Source: a virus. Taken from it: 49,441 nt of DNA. Shown here piece after piece: positions 13,467 through 20,795 of this stretch (within the stretch, counting starts at the first letter, position 1; every line of letters starts with the position of its first letter). The stretch is from IMG/VR virus record IMGVR_UViG_3300048839_001052, positions 1 to 49,441 of that record. The stretch is one strand, 5' to 3'. The notes below the pieces were generated by a model that saw only the letters and a program-made list of their open reading frames with translations, did not search any database and had not been told where the DNA came from. The translations under genes and the position numbers were made by a program.

Positions 13467-14031
13467 AGAGACTCAGGAAGTCCAGGTCAACGATGATGAT
13501 GTTGAGGTTGAGGAGCTTCTGGCGACAGCCGAAGAGCTTGAATCCAGGGACCCTACCTCCGAGGCGAGTGACATTATCCGCAAGCTGCGGCGAGAAAACG
13601 CGAGGACGCGGGTCGCCAAGAACCAGATTGCGGGTGAGTACGAGAAAACGCTATCCATGACGGCGGAGTACGAGAAGAAGCTGGCTGAACTGGGCACCCA
13701 GGTCGAACAGCTTCAATCCACAGCCGCCGAGAAGGAAAGCTCGCTCACTAAGTTTCTTGAGGAACTGAGCGAGGTGAACAGTACGGTCGTAGCAACGTTA
13801 CCCGAAGAGGTACAGGCTATCGTCCCCGGTGGACTAAACGCCCTTGAGTTGCGCAAATGGTTGGATACCGCCGTGCCCGTGTTGACGAGACGCCCAACGA
13901 AGCCGCCCCTGGGCTCCGAGGAGGGCGCATCAAAGCGGGGCCCACAGGGTCCGTCGCTGAACGATGACGAGCTTATCGTTGCCCAGCGACTCGGGCTCAG
14001 TCCCGACGATTATGCTAAGCACAAGAGGTAA
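13459..14031 (+). CDS. Scaffolding protein (190 aa)
   Basis: Acidic N-terminus, a long predicted coiled coil (about residues 35-100) and a polar C-terminal part with basic residues and a short helix at the end: the usual build of phage scaffolds, which fill the prohead and are lost before DNA packaging. Position just before a decoration-like protein and the major capsid gene supports this. No protease motif, so removal may be by exit or by an unrecognised protease. Confidence 0.75.
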   Translation: MTKETQEVQVNDDDVEVEELLATAEELESRDPTSEASDIIRKLRRENARTRVAKNQIAGEYEKTLSMTAEYEKKLAELGTQVEQLQSTAAEKESSLTKFLEELSEVNSTVVATLPEEVQAIVPGGLNALELRKWLDTAVPVLTRRPTKPPLGSEEGASKRGPQGPSLNDDELIVAQRLGLSPDDYAKHKR

Positions 14032-14034
14032 GGA

Positions 14035-14463
14035 ATGGCTACGAAAGGCTTTGAATACGCCTATTCCCTAGACGGAAGCCGACCGACTATCATGGACATG
14101 CCGATGAGTGGCACGGGGGCGTTCGCCAAGGGCGACGCCGTTGTGTTCTCCTCGGGCAAGCTGACCAAGGTGACGAATACTGTCGCCACCGTGTCCGGCG
14201 TCGTCCAGGAAGCGCGGGCGAGTGGCTCCGATGGGGGTTTGCTCCAGGTTGCCCTTGCAACCAAAAATCAGGTATGGCGGGTCAGCGCCGACGACACCAC
14301 GCTGTCGGCTACGCTGGGTGCCCGCACGTTGGATGTCGTTGACGCGAACACGCTCGACGCCAGCGACGCCACCAACGGCTCCCTGGTTCTTATTGACAGC
14401 GATACGGACAGCGACGGCAACGTCCTGGCCTATGTCGCCTTCTCGATCACGACTGTGGGGTAA
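14035..14463 (+). CDS. Probable head decoration / capsid-stabilising protein (142 aa)
   Basis: A beta-rich protein with many Ser, Thr, Val and Asp, between scaffold and major capsid genes. The FAKGDAVVFSSGKLTKVTN region with a later VSGVVQEA resembles small beta-barrel phage decoration proteins. Size and position are the main evidence. It starts 3 nt after the scaffold gene. Confidence 0.6.
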   Translation: MATKGFEYAYSLDGSRPTIMDMPMSGTGAFAKGDAVVFSSGKLTKVTNTVATVSGVVQEARASGSDGGLLQVALATKNQVWRVSADDTTLSATLGARTLDVVDANTLDASDATNGSLVLIDSDTDSDGNVLAYVAFSITTVG

Positions 14464-14469
14464 GACAAG

Positions 14470-15393
14470 ATGGCACAACTAATTTCCCAAAACTGGCCCA
14501 TTCTGTTGGAGCCGGGTTTGCGAGCCATTTTCGAGTTGGCCCGACAGCCGATCATCGAGCAGAGCCGCATCCCGAATTTCTTCAACGTCACCACCAGCCA
14601 AAAGGCCCAGGAGCACGACCAGGGTCTAGGCGGGATGTCCGACTGGAACGAGTACGGTGGGCAGATCGAGTACGACGACACCGAACTCGGCTACAAGGTC
14701 ACGTACACCCACAAGGAGTACGCCAAGGGTATCGCGATTGAGCGCAAGCTCGTTGACGACGATATGTACAATATCATCAACAACCGCGTCTCCCTGCTGG
14801 CCCTGACCGCCGAGCGTACTCGCGAGAAGCACGGCGCATCCGTGTTCGATCTGGCCTTCAGTTCGGCGCAGGTTGGCGGCGACAGCAAGCCCCTGTGCGC
14901 CTCGGACCACCCGGCATCGCCGGTCAATGCGACGACCCAGAGCAACGCCGGTTCGACCGCGCTGAGCTACGATTCCATCATCGCCACGCGCAAGTTGATG
15001 CGGGCCTTCAAGGATGACACGGGCGAACTGACGCCTATCATGCCGGACACCATCTTGGTGCCACCGGCGCTCGAGGAGACCGCCTACTACGCTACGCGGG
15101 CCGTTGTCGAGCCCACTGACGGCACGACCGCCAGTGAACCGACGAATCCCAACTACGTTCGGAGCAAGGGCTTCAACGTCGTGGTCTGGGACTACCTGTC
15201 GGACACGAACAACTGGTTCATGATCGACTCGAGCCTCGGCAAGCGTCACCTGCACTGGTTCAATCGCGTTCCGCTGGAATTCGCCTTTGACCCGACCGGC
15301 GGCTACGACTTGGTGGCCCGCTATCGCGGCTACATGCGGTATTCCTACGGATTCAGCGACTGGCGCTGGATTTACGGTCACGCCGTCGCGTAA
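14470..15393 (+). CDS. Major capsid protein, Mu gpT-like HK97 fold (307 aa)
   Basis: The sequence shows the pattern of the Mu-like major head subunit: an N-terminal arm, then FFNVTTSQKAQEHDQ, GLGGMSDW, YTHKEYAKGIAIERKLVDDD (the spine-helix region), PLCASDHP and a C-terminal RGYMRYSYGFSDWRW. At 307 residues it has the right length for a capsid without a cleaved domain. It builds the icosahedral head; the previous genes supply scaffold and decoration. Confidence 0.9.
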   Translation: MAQLISQNWPILLEPGLRAIFELARQPIIEQSRIPNFFNVTTSQKAQEHDQGLGGMSDWNEYGGQIEYDDTELGYKVTYTHKEYAKGIAIERKLVDDDMYNIINNRVSLLALTAERTREKHGASVFDLAFSSAQVGGDSKPLCASDHPASPVNATTQSNAGSTALSYDSIIATRKLMRAFKDDTGELTPIMPDTILVPPALEETAYYATRAVVEPTDGTTASEPTNPNYVRSKGFNVVVWDYLSDTNNWFMIDSSLGKRHLHWFNRVPLEFAFDPTGGYDLVARYRGYMRYSYGFSDWRWIYGHAVA

Positions 15394-15641
15394 TGGGCAA
15401 GCCCATCAATGATTCAGGGTCGCGGCGCGGGGTACTAACCTGCGACGTGACCCTGATGGACACGGGATTTCGCCGTAGCGCCGGGTCAACCGTCTACGAG
15501 ACCGAGGTTACCCCGGAGATGTGGGCGAACTGGATTCGGGATGGCGTCATCGGCGTCCCCGATCTGCCTGACCCCCGCGAAGAAGGCACACCAGCGAAGA
15601 GAACCGCAAGAAAGCGCGGTTCCAGGAGCGTGTTAGAGTGA
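15393..15641 (+). CDS. Hypothetical protein (82 aa)
   Basis: Not recognised. Starts on the last base of the capsid gene (TAATG overlap). Contains a short beta region and a very basic C-terminal tail (KRTARKRGSRS), suggesting an RNA- or DNA-contacting end, or a tail buried near the capsid interior. Likely a minor head-neck or regulatory protein. Confidence 0.65.
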   Translation: MGKPINDSGSRRGVLTCDVTLMDTGFRRSAGSTVYETEVTPEMWANWIRDGVIGVPDLPDPREEGTPAKRTARKRGSRSVLE

Positions 15642-15994
15642 TTTCAGAGATTCACCTTCCATTCACAACTGCTGCTGACGGCAGCGCCACGGCAACGGCA
15701 TCAGTGGATTCCTTTGGTCGCTTGGTGGCTGTCAACTGGGAAGATGGCGACCTAGCCGATGGCGTTGGTGCTGTCTTGTCCTGCGTTGGTGCTGGGAGAC
15801 CGGACCAGACGCTTCTGACGCTGACCGCCGCCAACGATGACGCATGGCACTATCCCACAGTTCAGGCGAAGTCCGCTGCGGGCGCGGCGATCACTTGGTA
15901 CGAGAAACCCCTGGTAACCGGCAAGCTAAAGGTAGTTGTATCCTCTGGCGGTAACGCCAAGACTGGATCGATTCGCGCCTATGTCGAGCGTTAA
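15638..15994 (+). CDS. Hypothetical beta-rich structural protein (118 aa)
   Basis: GTG start at 15638 overlapping the previous stop (GTGA). Short repeated strands (TATASVDSFGRLVAVNW and similar), LTLTAANDDAWHYPTVQ and a C-terminal IRAYVER resemble a protein that commonly precedes connector genes in siphoviruses. Possibly a minor capsid or neck protein; no catalytic motif. Confidence 0.65.
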   Translation: MISEIHLPFTTAADGSATATASVDSFGRLVAVNWEDGDLADGVGAVLSCVGAGRPDQTLLTLTAANDDAWHYPTVQAKSAAGAAITWYEKPLVTGKLKVVVSSGGNAKTGSIRAYVER

Positions 15995-15996
15995 GT

Positions 15997-16401
15997 ATGT
16001 TCACATACGAAACCTCGCTGGCTACGTCCAAGGATAGGGTCAGGTTCCAAATCGGGGACACCGACCCCGAAGCCGGGCCCCGACCGGACAGCAAAACCTT
16101 CAGCAACGAGGAGATCGAGGCTGTCATCGCCCTCGAGGGCACGTGGCAGCGGGCGGTCGCTGCTCTGTTCGAGGTCCTGGCTGCCGAGTGGAGACAGCAC
16201 CCCACCTTTTCAGCCGATCAATACAGCATCAGCAACTCTCATATCAGCCGGGGTTACCGGGATGAGGCGGATGCTTGGCGCAAGCAGTACGGATACGCCG
16301 GTGAGCCGGTGGCGGCTGGTGGCAGCAAGGTCAAGAGCGTCAGCCCCGTGCGAGTAGACGCATACAGCGACGACCTAACCATCTCGGGACAAGATGATTA
16401 A
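15997..16401 (+). CDS. Head-tail connector (adaptor) protein (134 aa)
   Basis: All-helical N-terminal domain: VRFQIGDTDPEAG followed by FSNEEIEAVIALEGTW and ALFEVLAAEW is the typical start of gp6-like adaptors that bind under the portal. The C-terminus is a disordered Ser/Val tail. It is first of a series adaptor, stopper, gp10-like, tail terminator. Confidence 0.8.
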   Translation: MFTYETSLATSKDRVRFQIGDTDPEAGPRPDSKTFSNEEIEAVIALEGTWQRAVAALFEVLAAEWRQHPTFSADQYSISNSHISRGYRDEADAWRKQYGYAGEPVAAGGSKVKSVSPVRVDAYSDDLTISGQDD

Positions 16402-16792
16402 CCGGCGACAACTGGCGGTCTTTAGGGACAGGAACGAGCGGTACATGACAGACACGGTTCTCCATATGAGGGCCGTTTTGTCCACTGGCTCATATGGCGA
16501 GTCTGCTCGCACCTACACCACCGCCGCCACGTACGCCTGCGGTTTTGCCTTCAGCCCCTTCAAGTTCCGGGCTCGCGAGATAGACAGCGAGGTGGCAATG
16601 GAGATCAGCGAGGTCCTGGTCCGCGCCCGCCTCCCCCAGAGCGCCCAGGGGCAGATCGAATCAGAGGATCGCCTCGTGCTGATTAAGAAGTGGGGAGAGA
16701 CGCTCGACACGCCGGTCTCGTTTGAGGTTCAGGGCTTTGAGGAGATGGTCCTGCCGGGCATAATCGTCAACCTGAAGAGGATTGAGCTATGA
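16394..16792 (+). CDS. Probable head-closure (stopper) protein (132 aa)
   Basis: A basic start (RRQLAVFRDRNERY) followed by a beta-barrel-like region with VRARLP and FEVQGFEEMVLPG. Small beta-barrels at this place in the order act as stoppers that seal the portal and receive the tail. Overlaps the adaptor gene by 8 nt. Assignment by order and fold look. Confidence 0.65.
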   Translation: MINRRQLAVFRDRNERYMTDTVLHMRAVLSTGSYGESARTYTTAATYACGFAFSPFKFRAREIDSEVAMEISEVLVRARLPQSAQGQIESEDRLVLIKKWGETLDTPVSFEVQGFEEMVLPGIIVNLKRIEL

Positions 16793-17304
16793 CGAACTTC
16801 CGGGTTAACGTCAAGGTCACCACGGAGGGCGACCGGGGCGGTGGCGGGATGCGCCGCATTTACGAGAGAATCAGAAAGATAGACACCGGTGCCAAGCGGT
16901 CAAGGGGCGCTGCGTCTCTGGCTATGGCTGTTCGGGTTGCCGACGAGATCGTCGCCACCGTCCAGGGTGCCTCGGGCGGCGGCGAGACGTGGAACGAGGG
17001 TCACCCCAAGTTCGTTAAGAGGTGGCAGAACTCGTACGAGAGGTCATCGTCAACGCCCGGCAACCCCCCGCGAGACCAGTGGGGTGGTCTTGTTGATTCG
17101 GTTTATACGGTCAAGGTGTCGGAGAGAAGCGCGAACGTCGAGGTCCGGGCTCCGTACGCCGTTTACCATGAGTTCGGCGATTGGACGTCGTTCTTCGGCA
17201 ACAGTATCGGCGCGAGACCGTTCATTCGCCCATCGCTAGAGAAGGTGTCGGGGGAACTCGGGACCATAGCCGAAGCCGCCTTCCGTAATGAGACCGGATT
17301 GTAA
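16789..17304 (+). CDS. HK97 gp10-like tail-completion protein (171 aa)
   Basis: The C-terminal half has the family signature: a strand pair with VYTVKVSERSANVEVRAPYA, then YHEFGDWT and ARPFIRPSLEKV, typical of gp10-like proteins (tail completion / neck). The N-terminus is helical and basic. Overlaps the neighbours by four and one bases. Confidence 0.85.
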   Translation: MTNFRVNVKVTTEGDRGGGGMRRIYERIRKIDTGAKRSRGAASLAMAVRVADEIVATVQGASGGGETWNEGHPKFVKRWQNSYERSSSTPGNPPRDQWGGLVDSVYTVKVSERSANVEVRAPYAVYHEFGDWTSFFGNSIGARPFIRPSLEKVSGELGTIAEAAFRNETGL

Positions 17305-17708
17305 TGGCACTCACTGAACTGTTCTATTCAGAGCTAGTCGCCGCTGTCGGCTCCCTGGTCGGCGGGCGCGTGTACATCAACCCCATTCCGCCAGGATCGG
17401 CAACGCCGGTTGTGGCCTACAAGCGCGTCTACGGTGCCCACACCCGCCGCCACACCGCTGCTGGCTCGTCCAACGGCGTGGCGAGTCAGTGGCAAACCCG
17501 GTGGCAGATAGATGTGCTGTCTAAGAGTTACGCCGACATAGAAACTGTGATGTCTGCCGTTGCTGACTACTTCGGCAGCATGTCGGACTACACCTCGGCA
17601 CCCCTGATATATGACTCTGTTGTCGATATGGCGTTCACCGTATGGGATGGCACTGCGGAGATGCACCGGGGCATCATGAACGTCTCTATGCTTTCATCTT
17701 CGTCATAA
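17304..17708 (+). CDS. Tail terminator-like protein, DUF3168 type (134 aa)
   Basis: Starts ALTELFYSELVAAVGSLVGGRVYINPIPPGSATPV in outline and continues with a strand-helix-strand (WQIDVLSKSYADIETVMSAVADYF), the arrangement of tail-terminator proteins that cap the tail tube and contact the neck. Its place after gp10-like and before a tail-tube gene would be standard, but here the sugar/sulfate transferase gene lies between. The stop overlaps the next ATG (TAATG). Confidence 0.8.
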   Translation: MALTELFYSELVAAVGSLVGGRVYINPIPPGSATPVVAYKRVYGAHTRRHTAAGSSNGVASQWQTRWQIDVLSKSYADIETVMSAVADYFGSMSDYTSAPLIYDSVVDMAFTVWDGTAEMHRGIMNVSMLSSSS

Positions 17709-19783
17709 TGCTACAAATCGTCATACCGTCGAACTCGCACGATCTTGTTTCCACCTGCCTCGATTCGATTCAGGACAAGGACCCCGGATATATTCGCAGG
17801 GTGCATGTCGTTACCGACGATGACGATCTTGTTGAATTCGTCGAGGCGGCATACCCGGGCGCGAGCGGCATCTGGCGCAGGCCCGGACCGTTCACTTTCG
17901 CCGGTGCCGTAAATGACGCCATCGAGTACGCCATCGACGGCGAGGATGTCTTGGTCCTGAACGACGACACCGAACTGGTCACCTATGGCGGCCTGCAAAA
18001 CATGGAGAACCTGCTAGACAAGGTTCGCACCAGGGTCGGTATTGTTAGCTGCGGAATCAAGGGAACCGCTGGCGTGCCGGACCAGCAGGCAGGGGCTGGG
18101 CCACTGTTCAGGCTGGCGGGTAGCGTGTCGTTCACCGCTGTCGCCATAACGAACGAGGCCCTCAAGGTGGTCGGTGCCCTGGACGAGCAGTTCAACCAGT
18201 ACGGCTGGGAAGATAACGACTATTGTACCCGTGCCGCTGCTGTCGGCTTAGGCATCGGGGTGTTTGATGGTTGCGTATTCCGCCACGAGCGCCCCCACTC
18301 CACATTCTCGAAGCACGTTGACATCAAGGCGGGGCACCTGCGGGGCGAGCTAATCTACCGGCGAAAGCACACGGAGATAATCGGCGAGCCGGTATTCGTT
18401 GTCGGCCCCGGTAGCTCCGGGGCATCCGTGGTTGCCGCTGCCGTGAACGGGTTGGAGATCGCCATGTCCGACCCGAACCCACCTCACATCCGCTCCACCT
18501 CGGCCCACTTCCGGGACACCGATTTGTCCAGTCTTGTCAGGCACGGCGTCGATGGCGCTGAACTGTACGCTCTGCGCCGGTCTACTGCGGGTAAGCCGTG
18601 GGGGGTTCGTATCTGGCCCAACCCCCAGGGGCTAGGACTCATCCTCGAGGCGATTCCCGACGCCAGGATCATCTTCGTCACTCGCGACCGGGATGACGCC
18701 ATCGCCTCCTGCACCCTGCGGAACTTCATGAGCAATGCGGCGGCGAAGGAACGGGTGGACGATGAGATGGAAGGGCTTGCCCGCTGCATAGAGATGGCAG
18801 AGGAGTCCGGGGCCACCTACACTACATGCAGCTTCAGCGATCTGATCGACTCCCCCCGCCAAGTCGTAGGGGAGTTGGCGAAGTGGCTGGGCCATCGGAG
18901 TTCCATCACGCAGGCCATCGAGGTCATTCACCCTGAGATGGTGACCTTCCGGCACGGTCTGGCGGAAAAGGTCGCGCCGGATGACTTCGGAACGGTCGCC
19001 ATCGGTCTGCGCTGCTCGAATCCGCAGCCGTCATTTGTTGGCTGCTACGCCCTGCTGATCCGCAATGGGCTCAGAGACGGCGACGTGCTCCTGCAACCGC
19101 AGTACCGGTCCCCGTCCCACATCGCCGCCAACAATCTGATGCGGGAGTTCCTTGCCACGGAAGCCGACACCCTGCTCCTGATAGACGACGATATGACCTT
19201 TGATGACGGCTTGCTGGAAAGACTGCGCTCGCAACCGGATAACTGGCGTCACGGAGTCGTCAGCGCCCTGGCTACCCAGCGGCAGGTGCCGCCAAGGGCC
19301 ATAGTCATGCGAGAGTCAGAGCAGCCGCCGTTGCCAGACGCCGCCGATGGGGTATACTATTCATTAGTGGTTGATGAGATAACCGGCGACAAGACGATGA
19401 ATGTGGACGCAACCGGATTCGCGTTCACGCTGATTCGTCGGTCTGTTATCGAGAAGATGACCACGGAAAACGGTCCGCGTCACACCCACTACGTTCAATG
19501 GGGCGAGGGTGGCATTGGCGAGGACGTGTTCTTTTGCCGAAGGGCTGGTTCTCTCGGCTTCACTGTAGCCGTAGATACGCGGGCGCAGGTCGGGCACCTC
19601 GGTTCTGTTGTATACGGGTACGATGAGTTTGATCACTGGCGGAAGCAGAAGCCGCAATCCGGTGCCGGGTTGGGCGCTGATGATCTTGCGGAGCTAGTAT
19701 CGCACTCTCTTACTACTGATATGGACGGCGAGATGGTTGAGAAAGCCCTCTCACTGCTGTCAACGATACGAGGTATACGATGA
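17708..19783 (+). CDS. Glycosyltransferase-sulfotransferase-glycosyltransferase fusion (691 aa)
   Basis: Three domains. Residues 1-220: GT2/GT-A-like transferase with IVIPSNS at the start, a nucleotide-sugar/metal motif NDDTE (Asp86-Asp87) and WEDNDY (Glu168-Asp169). Residues 225-425: sulfotransferase-like P-loop, VGPGSSGAS (about 232-240) as 5'-PSB loop and IIFVTRDRDDAIAS (about 321-334) as 3'-PSB region for PAPS. Residues 428-690: second GT2-like domain with LLLIDDDMTF (Asp493-495) and GEGGIGEDVFF. Start ATG at 17708 overlaps the tail-terminator stop (TAATG), and the end overlaps the tail-tube start, so it is made with virion proteins. Likely decorates capsid, tail or host surface glycans with sugar and sulfate; substrate unknown. 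Confidence 0.8.
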   Translation: MLQIVIPSNSHDLVSTCLDSIQDKDPGYIRRVHVVTDDDDLVEFVEAAYPGASGIWRRPGPFTFAGAVNDAIEYAIDGEDVLVLNDDTELVTYGGLQNMENLLDKVRTRVGIVSCGIKGTAGVPDQQAGAGPLFRLAGSVSFTAVAITNEALKVVGALDEQFNQYGWEDNDYCTRAAAVGLGIGVFDGCVFRHERPHSTFSKHVDIKAGHLRGELIYRRKHTEIIGEPVFVVGPGSSGASVVAAAVNGLEIAMSDPNPPHIRSTSAHFRDTDLSSLVRHGVDGAELYALRRSTAGKPWGVRIWPNPQGLGLILEAIPDARIIFVTRDRDDAIASCTLRNFMSNAAAKERVDDEMEGLARCIEMAEESGATYTTCSFSDLIDSPRQVVGELAKWLGHRSSITQAIEVIHPEMVTFRHGLAEKVAPDDFGTVAIGLRCSNPQPSFVGCYALLIRNGLRDGDVLLQPQYRSPSHIAANNLMREFLATEADTLLLIDDDMTFDDGLLERLRSQPDNWRHGVVSALATQRQVPPRAIVMRESEQPPLPDAADGVYYSLVVDEITGDKTMNVDATGFAFTLIRRSVIEKMTTENGPRHTHYVQWGEGGIGEDVFFCRRAGSLGFTVAVDTRAQVGHLGSVVYGYDEFDHWRKQKPQSGAGLGADDLAELVSHSLTTDMDGEMVEKALSLLSTIRGIR

Positions 19784-20172
19784 GCAAATTTAACGGCAAG
19801 CAAATGCTCGCCACGTTCGGGACCTGGGGGCTAGACGGGTTGACGGAAGTCGAGTTCAGTTCTGACGCAGATGTTGTCGAGCAGGCTATCTCTGGGCAGA
19901 CCTACAAGGCCCAGATCGTCGGCGTCCCCAACGCTTCGTTCACGCTGAACTTCCTGCTGGACAACGCCACGCCGGTCCCCGCGACGTTTCTGACGGCGCT
20001 GACGCCCGGAAACACCGCCTCATTCACGTTTGATTCGGATCGAACCGGAACGTTTGGCCCCGCCTTCAGCGGCACCGGTCAGGTTCGGTCTCGGAACGTC
20101 TCGTTCCCGGTCGAAACGTTCGTCGCCGCGACCATCGAGATGGTGATTGACGGCGCTCTGACTATCAGCTAA
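19780..20172 (+). CDS. Major tail (tube) protein (130 aa)
   Basis: A small beta-sandwich-like protein with strands such as GLTEVEFSSDADVVE, YKAQIVGVPNASFTLNFLLD and RNVSFPVETFVAATIEMVIDG, like short tail-tube proteins. It is followed by a frameshifted chaperone and a long tape measure, the standard order for a tube gene. A 130-residue subunit is short but in range. Confidence 0.75.
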   Translation: MSKFNGKQMLATFGTWGLDGLTEVEFSSDADVVEQAISGQTYKAQIVGVPNASFTLNFLLDNATPVPATFLTALTPGNTASFTFDSDRTGTFGPAFSGTGQVRSRNVSFPVETFVAATIEMVIDGALTIS

Positions 20173-20199
20173 CAATTGCAGCGCTGGAGACAAGCAAAG

Positions 20200-20517
20200 A
20201 TGAAGCTATCTGATTTCAAGCTAAAGCCCGCAACGAATGTTACCCAAGAGCAACTCGAGGCATGGAATGTAGCCGTCCAGGACGCGACGGGCGGCAAGCC
20301 CATCTCCGATCTTCACGCCAGCACCTACCGGCGAGTTATCGTCGAGGGTGCCGTGGCAGCCGGTTGGTTCGAGGAGCTTCCGAAGGGCTTCAAGCAAGAA
20401 AGTCTGAAGGGGATGAAACCCGGCAACCTATCAGAGGTTGCGAGACTGGTTGATTCGTTCTACATGGAAATCTCCAGTCCCGATGAGGATTTTATCTCCG
20501 CACCGCCGACGCCGTAG
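20200..20517 (+). CDS. Tail-assembly chaperone, G-like product (105 aa)
   Basis: Lies between the tail-tube and tape-measure genes. Mainly helical, acidic, with FKLKPATNVTQEQLEAW near the start. The ATG at 20200 has GGAGA upstream; a TTG at 20176 is also in frame. The unshifted product ends at TAG 20515-20517. A -1 frameshift at 20491-20493 makes the longer partner. By analogy with lambda gpG/gpGT, it binds the tape measure and recruits tube subunits. Confidence 0.75.
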   Translation: MKLSDFKLKPATNVTQEQLEAWNVAVQDATGGKPISDLHASTYRRVIVEGAVAAGWFEELPKGFKQESLKGMKPGNLSEVARLVDSFYMEISSPDEDFISAPPTP

Positions 20518-20795
20518 AGCGCGTTGACGGTGCGGTCGCCCCGCAACATCTAGCTTGGCTCTGGCGCTCCAATTCGTATGGCTGGCCCTGGCCCCAGGGT
20601 TGGCTCGAATGGCCCGCCTATCACTTCACCCGTATCCGCCTTGCGGCTACCATCCAGGCTGCTATGGAGGGCTATTCCAACGCGCCAGCGAAGGAGAAGG
20701 GGGAGTGGATGGCTAGTCACCCGGAACTAGCCGCTATGTACGGCAAGGTAACCATGATGAGGCGCAAGAAGGCGGTGCAAGATGCCAACAATTGA
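20493..20795 (+). CDS. -1 frameshift extension of the tail-assembly chaperone (100 aa, GT-like)
   Basis: The -1 frame opens just after a TGA at 20484-20486 and stays open to TGA at 20793-20795, past the tape-measure start. The overlap with frame 0 is only about 30 nt and contains a run of four T (GAT TTT ATC): tRNA-Phe on TTT can slip back one base and read TAT next. The fused protein would be 98 + 100 = 198 residues. The extension (TADAVERVDGAVAPQHLAWL in outline) contains a Trp/Pro-rich middle and a basic end (MMRRKKAVQ), has no good start codon of its own and no ribosome-binding site, so frameshifting is the simplest reading. Confidence 0.8.
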   Translation, partial: YLRTADAVERVDGAVAPQHLAWLWRSNSYGWPWPQGWLEWPAYHFTRIRLAATIQAAMEGYSNAPAKEKGEWMASHPELAAMYGKVTMMRRKKAVQDANN

